This document shows, in pieces, positions 48,704-61,400 of a stretch of DNA of 64,000 nt. Both the position numbers and the translations under genes were made by a program. Where the stretch lies: assembly GCA_949752795.1 (NCBI GenBank), contig OX457068.1, positions 55,580,516-55,644,515 of the forward strand, given 5' to 3'. The notes under the pieces were generated by a model. That model was not told where the DNA came from and searched no databases. It was given only the letters and a program-made list of their open reading frames with translations. Position 1 is the first letter of the stretch; each line of letters starts with the position of its first letter. Source of the DNA: Hyperoodon ampullatus. Taxonomy: Eukaryota; Chordata; Mammalia; Artiodactyla; Ziphiidae.

Positions 48704-49299
48704 TAAGTTAATAAGTAATATAACATCAAGAGATAGTAAATTATATGAAAATGTAATAAAACAATTTTAGAGATAGAGAAAGAAGAGGGGAAAGAAGGAG
48801 CCTGCCTTTAGTAGTCTGGTTAGGAAAGTCCTCTCTGAGCAGGAGATGTTTGAAGACACTAAAAGGAAGTAAGAGGAGAGTGGGTTGAACAGCAGGAATG
48901 AAGAGCAAGTTCCAAGGGTGTGAATGAGCTGGGTGAGGTGGAGGAGTAGCAGAAAGACCCTGAGTGGAAAAGGGAGGAGATGGAGATGAGGCTGGACAGT
49001 TGTCAGAGGCCAGACTGCAGGCCTGTGGATAGGATACCAGGTAAGGCCTGTGTATTGTGTTCAAAATGGGAAGAAAACCACTGCAGTATCTGGACACAAT
49101 GAATGGTATCTTTATCCTTAAGTTTCCAAAGGGATCACTCTGTTTGGAGACTAGACCATAAGGGCAAGCAGGGAGCCAAGCACAGAGACCACTGCCAGGG
49201 GTGGATACTCTCCCCAGACCCCTTGTCCTTTGTGGTCTGTTGCTCATGTTCTAGGCCCATGTTCCTCTGCATGTCCTTGGACTATAAGTCCAGCAAGTT

Positions 49300-49440
49300 T
49301 CAGTGGACTTGGTTGCTTATAAGCTCATCTCCACCACTCCTGATAAACCACCAACTCTGTAGAGGCAAGTACAATTAATTCTTCCTGTCCCTAGAACCAA
49401 GTCCAGTGTTGGGCATATGGACACAAGTAAAGCCAGGCAG
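49300..49440 (+). repeat. L2 3' end fragment
   Basis: 'tctgtagaggcaagtacaat' and 'gtccagtgttgggcatatgg' follow the L2 3' end. Diverged. Confidence 0.45.
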
Positions 49441-51684
49441 AATTTCGCTATTCCTTACAAGTGTCAGCACTTAAAGATCTGCATTTAAAGGCAATCATGT
49501 CAATGTCTTTACCTAAAAAGTCACTTTGAGTTCTGCCCCACCTGCCAATATCCACATACAGGTAAACTGTACCCTATCTTATGAGGCTATCCATAATTTT
49601 ACCTGTATTACCTGTGTTAACAAAGATTTCCCTATTTTGCTTACAGTTTCTTATGTCAGGAATCAGACTTTTTTCATTGTTCTTTTCCAGAGTTTGTGGC
49701 CATAGAAAACGCATATATGCATCTTTTTATCCCCAGACCCTCATGACTAACCCAAAAAGTGATTAAGCAATGCTTACCAAGAAAAGGAATTTGAGAAATT
49801 TAGTAGTATGTACAATATCATATTATTAGGATCTTTTAATATAATAAAGAATTCTTCTATTTTTAGGAGCAAGAGTTAAATGATATTACACTGTTTTACA
49901 GTAGCTAAAGGATTTGTATTATGAAAAAATATGGGGAAGAATAGTCAATCTACCTAGATGAGAAGACAAAAGTATAACATGAGTTTCTTAATATAACTAA
50001 GGTTTCCTGAGGGGAATGAAGAGAGAAAACACATTAGAAAATATTTAATAAATTTGATATAGCTTTGAAAATCCTCCTTCAAAATATAGTCATGTAGTCA
50101 TATTGGACTGACTTAGTGGAAAGTAGTTCCAGAAACAGAGAATTATTTGGCACAGATAAATGGGAGTGTGACAAGTGAGGTCCAAAGTAAATCAGAGGTT
50201 ACAAATAGTATTTCACATTTTGAGAATTCTAAAGATTAGTAAAAAAAAAAAAAAAAGAAGAAAGAAGAAAGAAAAAACCCAAAACTTCTAAAACATGGGT
50301 TCAAACATCACCAAGATTTTTCATTCAGTAACTTAGCTTCATGAAATTCTTGACATTTAGCTCAAAAGCTAGAACTTTTTGACAGGAAATTGATCATGTA
50401 AGTTAAAAAATAATATGGAATAATGTATCTATTAATAATATTTGTGGCTGCATTTAACTAGATTCCAAATCCACTGGCCGATTAACTACAACCGTTTTTG
50501 TTTTTGTTTTTGTTTTTGTTTTTTTTTTGATTTCTCAGGGTAGAAACCAGCTGAGCTTTTAAACCAGTCAAGGGAAAGTATATTATTTCCATCCTCTTTT
50601 TAAACACTCTATAAAGAACTCTTCCGTTCTTAATAGCTTTGTTTACTGCATAGTACAGCATGTTCTAATTATCACCCCTGCCTCACTAACCACACGGCTT
50701 ATGTTCCCACACTCATCAGTTATTTTTATACCTCCTACAGAAATGAAGAGAACATTAATAAGAATAATACTTGGGGGATAACATTTTTGATAAAATTGGA
50801 AAAAAATGTGCCTGATAGTACAGGAAATCAGAGCACTTCAGTTAAACTGAAAAGACCCATTACCAACAGCTTACTTTCTTTTCTGTTTTCATTTGTGATT
50901 TGCCTCAGTCCCTAATCTGATTCTTTCCTTCTTTTCTCTAATAATTTATTTGGTTATTATTTGATTTTGCCATTTATTTTTCCCTGTCAGAGTGTGCTTC
51001 ACTCTTTTCTCATCTTTAACTTGAGTTTGTCTTCTATCTTTCCTGTACTTTCTGTATTTGGGAATTTTCTCTTACTTCCATTTTATTTTACTTTATATTC
51101 TTCTCATTTTCTCCTTTGCTCTTTTTATCTCCCTCTTTTCCCCCTCACCATCTATCTTATACTTATAATAACTTCTCTAATATATGCACAAGAAGTATCT
51201 TTTTACACCCTTGACTGGCAAAAATTTATATACATATATATTGATATGGGAATTAATACATTTTCAGCACAAGAAATGGGACCAGTGGGAATGTCAAATG
51301 GCACACTAAAACATTTTAAAATCACCACATAAGCTGAGTAAGGCTTAAATAATATTTTCATGACAAAGAGTCTAAATAAAGGAGCAGGAACAACTAAGTA
51401 ATAAGAAGGGAAAATGGATATAAAAAAGATTCTTTCCAAAAATAATAGATTCACACAGAATCGAAAAAATCTTTCCAATCTGTAAAATGTGGAGTCAATA
51501 TGCTTTTTTCACACAATCTTTCCTAAAATATCTATGTGCTCAAATATTTCATAGGAGACTGAAGGGCAACAGGTCTCACCTCATTAAGAACCACATTTTC
51601 TGTGCTGTTGATTTCACCATTCAAATAGCAGTTACTGTTTGTAGGAATCTTTTCTAGGATAGAAACTTTAAATGGATGGAAAAG
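49441..51684. other. Non-coding interval with simple tracts
   Basis: Holds an A-run at 50240-50256 followed by a purine patch, a (TTTTTG)n array at 50492-50530 and a long pyrimidine-rich tract at 50870-51170. The 123-codon frame at 50961-51332 is the translation of that tract and is not a gene. Confidence 0.5.
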
Positions 51685-51720
51685 AAAACATACACACACA
51701 TACACACACACACACATACA
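51685..51720. repeat. (CA)n microsatellite
   Basis: CA dinucleotide array with ATAC interruptions. Confidence 0.85.
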
Positions 51721-54700
51721 AGTGGGGAAGATTGCTAATTAAAAGGGAAAGGAACAGCAAGGCGAGAATCAGTCTGTGGATATAAACATTTTCAGTGATG
51801 ACTCAGGAACACTTTTGGATAGATTACGTCAACTCTTCCCTCAATAGTTGAATATAATCATCCCTGTGAATTGATTGAAGTTTGAAAAAATAGCAACTAA
51901 GATGTCTTTCACATGCTTATAATCAGCTTTTGGAAATGTCCCATTTTAGATAAAATGGTTACCAGAAGAACATTGGTATGATGCAGAAATATCCCAGTTG
52001 ACTACATATGGATTAATAGCATTTAGGGCTGAACACCCCAAGAAGCCACTTATCCCAGTCCTTAAAGGGGGAACCATGTTGCTAGGGTGGAAATCATAGC
52101 TTTATATTGCCTCTATCCTCTCCATCCACTGTCAGACCCAGCACAAATTTTAGCCCTGCTTCCCAAGGCTCACAGTATTTCTAGCCACAGTCTTCTCCAT
52201 CTTAAGTGAACCTCCCTTAAAAGGTTAGTGTGATACAAATAAAAGAAGGGAGCGGCATCTCCCTTGTTCCTGAAATCTCCCTGGCTTAAGACAGCCATCA
52301 TTCTTCTTTGCTTCCAGAGCACATGTCCCAGAGGAGATCTCCTGTGGAGCTGAAGGAGGTAAAATGTAGATGGACAGACAACAGACGGACAGTAGCCTCC
52401 CATCTCAATACAAACAGTAGGTATGTTTAATGGATTTGGGACACAAAACTAACCAAAAGCAATTATGCATTTTGTTTTACTTTCTGTGTTCTCTTGGAAC
52501 AGGAGCATTATGGTGTCTCAGCCATGATGATGTAAAGAAATAAGAGGGAGCTGAGGTTATCAGAAAGCCCACTCGCCAGGTAACTAGCCAGATTTGACTT
52601 CCAGGAGAGGGCAGATGTACCCATAGGACCCATGGAAAGTAAAACTCTCAGACCTTGCTCCCAATCACTCCATACACATCAAAGCCCACACACAGCAAAG
52701 CCATGCAACAGCCAATATTTAGGAAACGAGATTATCACCCTCTAGCTGCATTTATGCCTTGTCAGACATCTTTCAGTGGGGAGAGATGGAGAATCTGCCA
52801 GTGCTAGAGAGGGTCATGCTCAATTCCTAGTTAGGAGAGGTAGTTTGAGAAACTGGGGCAGGGATAGGAGAGTACGGACTAGAGCTAAAGCAGCCCTATA
52901 GCTGAGGACAAAATTGAGTGAGGGGTTAATGACTGAGGTGATTATGTGTTCAGGGTTCCCGTGGAATCAGGACCTAATTGTCAGAATGGAGAATTGGGAT
53001 ATGTTTACTTGGGGAGAGGGACATTGCAGAGATGGGGAGTGTGAACTGGGAAGGATCTGAGAATAACTGCTCTGTCTGGGAGCTTAGCTCTCGTGCCTGT
53101 GAGTGTCATTCCAGTTCCAACAGATTTAAGTCAGTGTAGAAACATGGGGGACCAGTGGATAACAAAGACAAGGAGAAAAAATGCAGAAGTTGTCCAAGGT
53201 CCGCCCTTGTAACATGTGGTACAAAAAGGACAAATTACATACCATAGCCATAGCTTCCCTTTCCATTCCCATCTTGAAACAGGAGTTCCTATCAGGTCCC
53301 ATGCTATTTTTCCTGCCCTCTCCCAAATTAAGACACTAGAGAAGAAGCTTGTTTTTGCCATGGTTATGTAAAAGCTAGGGCATCCACACAGTCACATGCC
53401 TTTGAAAACATCCTCAGCTGCACCGCATCAGATTGGTTTGCAGAGGAATCTATAACGCCTTAACGACATTTATGGAGAAGAAAATGCTTGTGTGTTAAAC
53501 TTGGTGATGAATTGTTGCTTTGCTCTGCTTTGTTTTGGCAAAGAAAATCATTTCCTGGTTGTATACATAGAAATGGAAGGTTTCTCTCATTATAAAATCC
53601 AAGCATTTGTCCAGCAGAGCTCAGCACAGGCCCCTTTGGCCAGTAGATGGCGTATTGAAGGAAGTACATGATATCTAAACAAAATCTGCTTGTTCCTGCC
53701 CACCCCCAATGGTTGAGACCATTGATGACATCATTACTCTCCCTATTTTCCACTCAATCAAAATAAATTTTTGACGTATAAGAGAGAATCTCTCACTCCA
53801 CAGGAATGCTCTGGCAAGCAGTTCTCATGCTAAAAAGTCAAAGGATAATACATACTGGTATTTTAAATTAAAGGGTTTATCAGGAAACATTTTCAGGGTT
53901 TATTTTTCAAAAGGAAATAAATGTATCCTCTGTAATTTCATATACTTTATAAAATATAAAGAAAAACCTTCAGTTCACTCCATCCATATGCAAGAGCAGT
54001 CATTTGTAAGAAAATGTTTTTTCTCCTCTATTAAACACACTTCAGGTGCTTTAGGTATTTTTTCCCTTTCTCTCCTCAGGTTTTGCTGTTAGCTGTTACT
54101 ATCAGCAATGATTAAACATAGGAAGCATTGCAATTCATCAAGAACTGATAGATTCATCACTGATATAAACATTCTTTAGTCTCAAGGTCAGATCAGGTAG
54201 GAAGCCAGGGCAACTTCACACACAGATCTATGAAGCTGACTTTATGTAAATTCATTTATTGTCATATCATCACTGAGCAACGTGCAGGCACACACACACT
54301 TACATTGAAACCATCATTTGATGGAATACAGAGTCTTGGAAAAAAATTATTCAATTAGGTATAAAATTGTTTGTATTCTAACTTCTTGAAACTTCAAACA
54401 AAGACACCAAGAAACTAACAGTTTACCTGAATAATTCAGTCTTCTATCTCACCAGCTTTCTGAAGCTGATACAGAAATCTTCCAGTGAGAACACAACTAT
54501 ATTTTATGTTGCCTCCAAATATGCATATGTAAAGCTTAAAACACAGCAAGATACATAGGAAAATATTTTCTCTTAAACCTCAGAGAACAGAAGAGAGCTG
54601 GCCTTGGGACTATATATTGAAAACTTCTCTTTGGATCTGAGTAATGAATCCAAATCAGTTTAAAAGTCCTTAGAGTTGACCCCCTTCACCCTTCTGCATC

Positions 54701-54864
54701 TTGAAATTGCAAACTCAGATGTAAAGAATTTCTGTTTAGTTTTCAATCCTGAACATTCTTTTGAAACTCTCTCCTCCCTTAATTTCTATGACTCAACACT
54801 TCAGATTCTTCTTACTCCTTCTCAATCTTGCCTTTCTTCTCCTTCTACCATAGTATTTTATATG
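51721..54864. other. Unique-looking non-coding interval
   Basis: About 3.1 kb with no repeat I can name. Minus-strand frames at 52170-52403, 53126-53361 and 53460-53753 (97 codons) lack domains and splice support. A CTCF-like motif lies at 53640-53652. Confidence 0.4.
53640..53652 (+). promoter_or_regulatory. CTCF-like motif
   Basis: CCAGTAGATGGCG fits the CTCF core CCASYAGRKGGCR at every position. One sequence match is weak evidence of binding; it lies in sequence without recognised repeats, which is mildly supportive. Confidence 0.4.
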
Positions 54865-54945
54865 CCCTGTGTACTAGGTTCCTATAGCTGCTCTAAAATC
54901 TTACCACAAATTTAGTGGTTTAAAACAACAGGAATGAGGAGGAGT

Positions 54946-54954
54946 CAAGACGGT
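54946..54954 (+). promoter_or_regulatory. Degenerate YY1-like site at L1 copy 3 start
   Basis: CAAGACGGT stands about 12 bases from the 5' end, where copy 2 has CAAGATGGC. Two changes, including the central T, suggest the site is weakened, or that this subfamily relied on its tandem units instead. Confidence 0.4.
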
Positions 54955-55132
54955 GGTGTGGGAAGATGTGGAGTTAGCATCTCCCCACAACTAGGGTGCC
55001 TGCTGGCCAGTGGTGGGGGACTCTGACTCTCAAGGAGATGGGAGGAAGACCAGAGTGAACCAGTAAGATGTAGGGGGACAAAGGGGGTTAGAGAAGTGGA
55101 GGCCAGAGAAGATCAGCACCACTGGCACTGGG

Positions 55133-55840
55133 GAAATCAGGAGAGGCAGGTGGGAGGGACTCTCCAGGTAGAGTGGGAGAGCAGCAGAGGGCGAGAGCCT
55201 GGCCCACTCAGGATGGGGAAACTGCTGAGCTCCCAAGCCAGTTACCCCCCTCCCAAGCCTCATTCAGGCCACGTGGGTCCTGGGGGCATAGGAGGGAGGC
55301 TCGGGAGATCAGGAGTGGAATGAGGGAGGGGCCCTCCAGGAGGAGCAGGAGAGGAACAGAGGGTGACTGCCTTGCCCACTCAGGCCTGGGGAGCCTGCTG
55401 AGATCCCTGGCCAATCCCGTGCCCTCCAACCCCCCCTCCAGGTCACAGGTCCTTGTGGGCATAGGAAGGAGGCCAAAGGGAGAACAGGACAGGCAGGTGA
55501 GAGGGTCCCTCTGGGAAGAGTGGGAGAGAAGCAGAAGACAACTGCCTCACTCATTTGGGCCCAGGGAGCCTGCTGAGCTCCCAGGCCGGTCCCCTGACCT
55601 CCAAGTTTCCTCATTCCCCCAGGATGCATTGGTCCTGAGAACATAGGAAGGAGGCTGGGGAGATCAGGAGAAGCAGGAGGGAAGGGCCCTCCCAGAGCTC
55701 AGACCAGAGGAACAGGAGAGGAGACGAGGGCATTTTCCCTGCTCACTAGAGACAGGAAGCCTGCTGGGCTCTCAGGTGAGGTCCCATGCTCTCTGAGACC
55801 AGGCATGGGGGGCATGCCTGGGCCCCTCCCATTCCTTGAT
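55133..55840 (+). repeat. Tandem ~175-bp monomers in L1 5' UTR
   Basis: Four units begin with related words: gaaatcagg (55133), gagatcagg (55305), gagaacagg (55480) and gagatcagg (55660); spacings are 172, 175 and 180. Each unit repeats, in order, a 'gggccctccagg'-like block, 'aggaacagagggtgac'-like, 'ttgcccactcaggcctgggg'-like, 'agcctgctgag' and 'gcataggaaggaggc'. The last unit is partial. Tandem 5' UTR monomers act as promoters in mouse L1; a like role here is inferred. Open frames up to 157 codons arise from the GC-rich sequence and are not thought real. Confidence 0.8.
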
Positions 55841-56409
55841 CTAAGCCCCACCTCCCACAGCCCGCAGGACCTTTTCCAGCCCTGTGAGTCCTGAGCATCG
55901 GCCCCACCCACTGCCCAAACCTCACCCTTGCTTAGGCCCCACTCTCCACAACCAGGGTGCCCCTCAACCTTTTTTTGTTTGTTTTTATTTTCCCTACTCC
56001 TCTTTTTTACTATTGTGGCACTGATGTACCTTCAAGTTATTGATTCATCTATATTTTTATTTTTACATTCTTTCTAAAATATCTGTTAGTTTCCTAGTCT
56101 AATTATATTTTTTACTTTATGTCCTCCTTTTTTTTTTTTTTTTTGCCACCCCATGCAGCCTGCAGGACCTTGAGTTGCAAACCCAGCATTGGCAGAAGCT
56201 CCTGCAGTGGGAGCTCTGAGTACAAACCACAAGACTAACAGAGAACCTCAGACTCCAGGGAATATTCATTAGAGTGAGATCTCACAGAGTTCTTCATTTC
56301 AGCACCAAAACCCAGCTCTACCCAATAGTCTACAAACTACAGTGTTGGAAGCCTCAGGCCAGTAAAACAGGAACAAAATCCCACGCATAAAAGAAAAAAG
56401 AAAAAAAAA

Positions 56410-57544
56410 TTGAGATGGCAAAAAACTAAGTCACAGATGAAGGAGCAAGGTAAAACCTACAAGACCAAATAAATGAAGAGGAAATAGGCAATCTACTTAA
56501 AAAATAATTCAGAGCTTCCCTGGTGACGCAGTGTTTGAGAGTACGCTTGCCGGTGCAGGGGACATGGGTTCATGCCCCGGTACAGGGGGATCCCACGTGC
56601 CATGGAGCAGCTGGGCCCATGAGCCATGGCCACTTGGCCTGCGTGTCTGGAGACTGTGTTCCATGGTGGGACAGGCCACAGCAGTGAGGGGTCCGTGTAC
56701 CAAAAAAAAAAAAAAAAGAAAGAAAGAAAAAAAAATCAGAGTAATGATAGTAAAGATAATCCAGAATCTTGGAAATAGAATGGAAGCACTGATTGAGAAA
56801 ATACAAGAAATGCTTAACAAAGATCTAGAAGAACTAAAGAACAAACAAATAGAGATCAACAACACAATAACTGAAATGAAAAATACACTAGAAGGAATCA
56901 ATAACAGAATAATGGAGGCAGAAGAACAAATAAGTGAGCTAGAAGACAAAATGGTGAAAATAACTGCCAAGAGCAGAATAAAGAAAAAAGAATGTAAAGA
57001 ATTGAAGACAATCTCAGAGACCACTGGGACAACACTATATTCACTAACATTCGAATTATAGGGGTCCCAGAAGAAGAAGAGAAAACAAAAGGGTCTGAGA
57101 AAATTTTTAAGGGATTTAAGTGATTACAGTGGAAAACTTCACTAACATGGGAAAGGAAATATCACCCAAGTCCAGGAAGCACAGTGAGTCCTATACAGGA
57201 TAAACTCTAGGGAAAACACACCAAGACACATATTAATCAAACTAACAAAAATTAAATTCAAAGAAAAAATTATTAAAAGCAGCAAGGGAAAAATAAAAAT
57301 AATGTACAAAGGAATCCCCATAAGGTTATCAGCTGATTTTTCAGTGGAAACTCTGCAGGCCAGAAGGGAGTGTCAGGATACACTTAAAGTGATGAAAGAG
57401 AAAAACCTACAACCAAGATTACTCTACCCAGCAAGGATCTCATTCAGATTTGATGAAGTCAAAAGCTTTTCAGACAAACAAAAGCTAAGAGAATTCAGCA
57501 CCACCAAACCAGCTTTACAACAAATGCTAAGGAAACTTCTCTAA
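56410..57544 (+). pseudogene. L1 ORF1 of copy 3, start lost and SINE-interrupted
   Basis: ORF1p is the L1 RNA-binding trimer subunit. The usual first codon appears changed to TTG (56410). After ~95 bases a CHR SINE (56515-56733) interrupts the frame. Past it the coiled coil is well preserved up to about 57061: IQNLGNRMEALIEKIQEMLN, then 'NKQIEINNTITEMKNTLEG'. A stop follows, then the RNA-binding and C-terminal domains reappear at 57302-57544 (80 residues), beginning MYKGIPIRLSADFS and ending QQMLRKLL. Copy 3 therefore keeps the coiled coil that copy 2 lost. Confidence 0.9.
56515..56733 (+). mobile_element. CHR-2-type SINE inside L1 ORF1
   Basis: Head 'cttccctggtgacgcagtgt', B-box-like 'gggttcatgcc' near 56566, tail of A with GAAA units (56702-56733). 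Target duplication aattcagag (56506-56514) and aatcagag (56734-56741). The L1 reading continues precisely after it. Youngest layer of a three-level nest. Confidence 0.95.
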
Positions 57545-57602
57545 GAGAGAAACACAAGAGATGAAAAAGACCCACAAAAACAAACCCAAAACAATCAGGA
57601 AA

Positions 57603-60600
57603 ATGGTAAAAGAACAAACATATAGATAATAACCTAGAATGTAAATGGATTAAATGCCCCAACCAAAAGACACAGACTGCAGAATGAATACAAAAACAAG
57701 ACCCATATATATGCTATCTACAAGAGACCCACTTCAAACCTAGGGACACATATAGACTGAAAGTTAAGGGATAGAAAAAGATATTCCATGCAAATGGAAG
57801 TCAAAGGAAAGCTGGGGTAACAATACTAATATCAGACAAAATAGACTTTAAAATAAAAACTGTTAGAAGAGACAGGAAAGAACACTACATAATAATCAAG
57901 GGATCAATCCAAGAAGAAGATATAACAATTATAAACGTTTATGCACCCGACATAGGAGCACCTCAATACATAAGGCAAATGCTAACAACCATGAAAAGAG
58001 AAAATGACAATAACACAATAATAGTAGGGGAATTTAACAATCCACTTACATCAATGAACAGTTCATCCAAACAGGTAATAAATAAGGAAACACAAGCTTT
58101 AAATTACACAATAGACCAGATACATCTAATTGATATTTATAGAACATTCCATCCAAAAGTGGCAGAATACACTTTCTTCTCAAGTGCACATGGAACATTA
58201 TCCAGGATAGATCACATTTTGGGTCACAAATCAAGCCTCGGAAAATTTAAGAAAATTGAAATCATATCAAGCATCTTTTCTGACCACAACGTTATGAGAT
58301 TAGAAATCAACTACAGGAAAAAAACTGTAAAAAACACAAATACATGGAGGCTAAACAGTGCGCTACTAAATAACCAAGAGATCATTGAAGAAATCAAAGA
58401 AGAAATTAAAAAATACATAGAAACAAAGACAATGAAAACACAACGACCAAAAACCTATGGGATGCAGCAAAAGCAGTTCTAAGAGGGAAGTTTATAGCAA
58501 TAAAATCTCACCTCAATAAACAAGAAAAATCTCAAATAAACAACCTAACTCTACACTTAAAACAACTAGAGGAAAAACAAAGAAAAGCCAAAGTCAGTAG
58601 AAGGAAAGAAATCATAATGATCAGATCAGAAATAAATGAAATAGAAATGAAGAAAGTAGTAGCAAAGACCAATAAAACTAAAAGCTGGCTCTTTGAGAAG
58701 ATAAACAAAATTGATAAACCCTTAGACAGACTCATCAAGAAAAAAAGGAAGAGGATACAAATCAATAAAATTAGAAATGAAAAAGGAGAAATCACAACTG
58801 ACACCGTGGAAATGTAAAGGTTAATAAGAGACTACTAAAAATAACTATATGCCAATAAAATGGACAACCACAAAGAAATGGACAAATCTTGGAAAGGTAC
58901 AATTTTCCAAGACTGAACCAGGAAGAACTAGAAAATATAAACAGACCTATCACATGTAATGAAATTGAAACCATAATTAAAAATCTTCCAATAAAGAGAA
59001 GTCCAGGCCCAGATGGCTTCACAGGTGAATTCCATCAAACATTTAGAGAAGAGCTAACATCCATCATTCTCAAATTTTTCCAAAATATTGCAGAGGGAGA
59101 AGCATTCCCAAATTCATTTTACAAAGCCACCATCACCCTGACACCAAAACCAGAAAAAGCTAACACATAAAAAGAAAATTATAGACCAATATCACTGATG
59201 AATTTAGATGCAAAAATCCTCAACAAAATACTAGCAAACAGAATCCAGCAGCACATTAAAATGATCATACACCATGATCAAATGTGATAAATCACCCAGG
59301 GATGCAAGGATTCTTCAATATACAGAAATCAATCAGTGTGATACACCACATTAACAAATTAAGGAATAAAAACCATATGATCATCTCTATACATGCAGAA
59401 AAAGCTTCTGACAAAATTCAACACCCATTTATGATAAAAACTATCCAGAAATTGGGCATACAGGGAACCTACCTCAACATAATAAAGGCCATAAATGACA
59501 AAACCACAGTCAACGTCATTCCCAATGGTGAAAAACTGAAAGCATTTCCTGTAAGATCAGGAACAAGACAAGGATGTCCACTCTTGCCACTCTTATTCAA
59601 CATAGTTTTGGAAGTCCTAGCCACAACAATCAGAGAAGAAAAAGAAATAAAAAACATACAAATTGGAAAAGAAGAAGAAAAACTCACTCTTTGTTGATGA
59701 CATGATACTCTACATAGAAAATCTTAAAATGTCACCAGAAAACTACTAGAACTAATCAATGAATTTGATAAAGTTGAAGGATACAAAATTAATGCATGGA
59801 AATCTCTGGCATTCCTATACAACAACAATGAAAAATCAGAGAGAGAGTTAAGGAAACACTCCCATTTACCATTGCAACAAAAAGAATAAAACACCTAGGA
59901 ATAAACCTCCATAAGGAGGCAAAAGACTTGTACTCAGAAAACTATAAAACACTGATGAAGGAAATCACAGATGACATAAACAGATGGAGAAATATACCAT
60001 GTTATTGGATTTGAAGAATCAACATTGTTAAAAGGACTGTATTACCCAAAGCAATCTACAGATTCAATGCAATCCCTATCAAACTACCAATGGAATTCTT
60101 CACAGAATTAGAACAAAAAGTCTTACAATTCAAATGGAAACACAAAAGGCGCCAAATAGCCAAAGCAATCTTGAGGAAGAAAAATGGAGGAATCAGGCTC
60201 CCCGACATCAAATTATACCACAAAGCTACAGTAATAAAGACAGTATTGTACTGGCACAAAAACAGAAATATAGGTCAATGGCACAGGATAGATTGCCCAG
60301 AGATAAACCCACACACATATGGGAACCTAATTTATGACAAAGGAGGCAAGAACGTACAATGGAGAAAAGACAGCGTCTTCAATAAGTGGTGCTGGGAAAA
60401 CTGGACAGCTACATGAAAAAGAATGAAATTAGAACTCTACCTAACATCATACACAAAAATAAACTCCAAATGGATTAAAGACTTTAATGTTAGACCAGAC
60501 ACTATAAAACTTTTAGAGTAAAACATAGGAAAAATACTATTTGACATAAACTACAGCAAGATCTTTTTTAACCCACCTCCTAGAGTAACAAAGATAAAAA

Positions 60601-61400
60601 CAAAAATAAACAAATGAGACTTAAAAGTTTTTGCACAGCGATGGAAACCATAAACAAGGCAAAAAGAAAACACTCAGAATGGGAGAAAATATTTGCAAAT
60701 GAAAAAACCAACAAAGGATTCATCTTCAAAATATACAAACAGCTTATGGAGCTCAATATCAAAAAAAAAAAAAAATCCAGTTAAAAAATGGGCAGAAGAC
60801 CTAAATAGACATTACAGCAAGGAAGATATTCAGATAGCCAAGAGGCACATGAAAAGATGCTCAACATCACTAATTATTAGAGAAAGGCAAATCAAAACTA
60901 CAATGAGGGATCACCTCATGCAGGTCAGAATGGCCATTATCAAAAAAGCTAGAACCAATAAATGCTGGAAAGAGTGTGGTATAAATGGAACCCTCCTACA
61001 CTGTTGGTGAGAATGTAAATTGATACAACCACTATGGAAAACAATATGGAGGTTCCTTAAAATACTAAAAGTAGAGCTACCATATGACCCAGCAATCCCA
61101 CTACTGGGCATATACCCTGAGAAAACAATAATTCAAAAACAGACATGCACTACATTGTTCATTGCAGCACTGTTTACAATAGCCAGGACATGGAACCAAT
61201 TTAAATATCCATTGGCGGATGAATGGATAAAGAAGATGTGACACATATATACAATGGAATATTACTCAGCCATAAAAGGAAACAAAATTGAGTTATTTGT
61301 AGTGAAGTAGAAGGACCTAGAGTCTGTCATACAGAGTGAAGTATGTCAGAATGAGAAAAACAAGTACAATATGTTAATGCATATATATGGAATCTATTAA
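57603..61400 (+). pseudogene. L1 ORF2 of copy 3, disrupted
   Basis: The expected start reads MVKEQTYR then stop; the NVNGL endonuclease motif follows but is preceded by another stop. The open fragment 57979-58482 (167 residues) holds most of the endonuclease, including the active-site SDH and RIDHIL. Then come 58617-58817, 58889-59170 (GPDGF), 59284-59697 (RT motif [11 protein letters not shown]), 60090-60416, 60693-61010 and 61020-61241. At the RT active site FVDD near 59693-59704 is out of frame by one base. The C-terminal Cys-rich region is changed ([15 protein letters not shown]). Dead by many independent lesions. Confidence 0.93.

Larger units (their letters stand above)
47640..49180 (+). 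repeat. Ancient interspersed repeat hosting the Tigger
   Basis: Left part 47640-47744 ('tgccctcactgaacttacat', 'tgaaatcaaacaggaggtaa') and right part 48704-49180 ('aagtcctctctgagcaggag', 'tttccaaagggatcactctg') form one colinear old repeat when the Tigger is removed. Same family as at 20986-21425. Confidence 0.6.

Noticed and set aside
50961..51332. 123-codon Leu/Phe/Ser-rich frame resembling a membrane protein
   Set aside because: It is the translation of a pyrimidine-rich low-complexity tract; hydrophobicity follows from the T/C content.
53460..53753. 97-codon minus-strand frame as a possible exon or small gene
   Set aside because: No domain, no convincing splice sites or start context, and its length is within chance expectation for this much DNA.
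55173..55646. 157-codon frame in the L1 copy 3 5' UTR
   Set aside because: It runs through GC-rich tandem units with overlapping frames on both strands; L1 5' UTRs are non-coding and no known domain is present.
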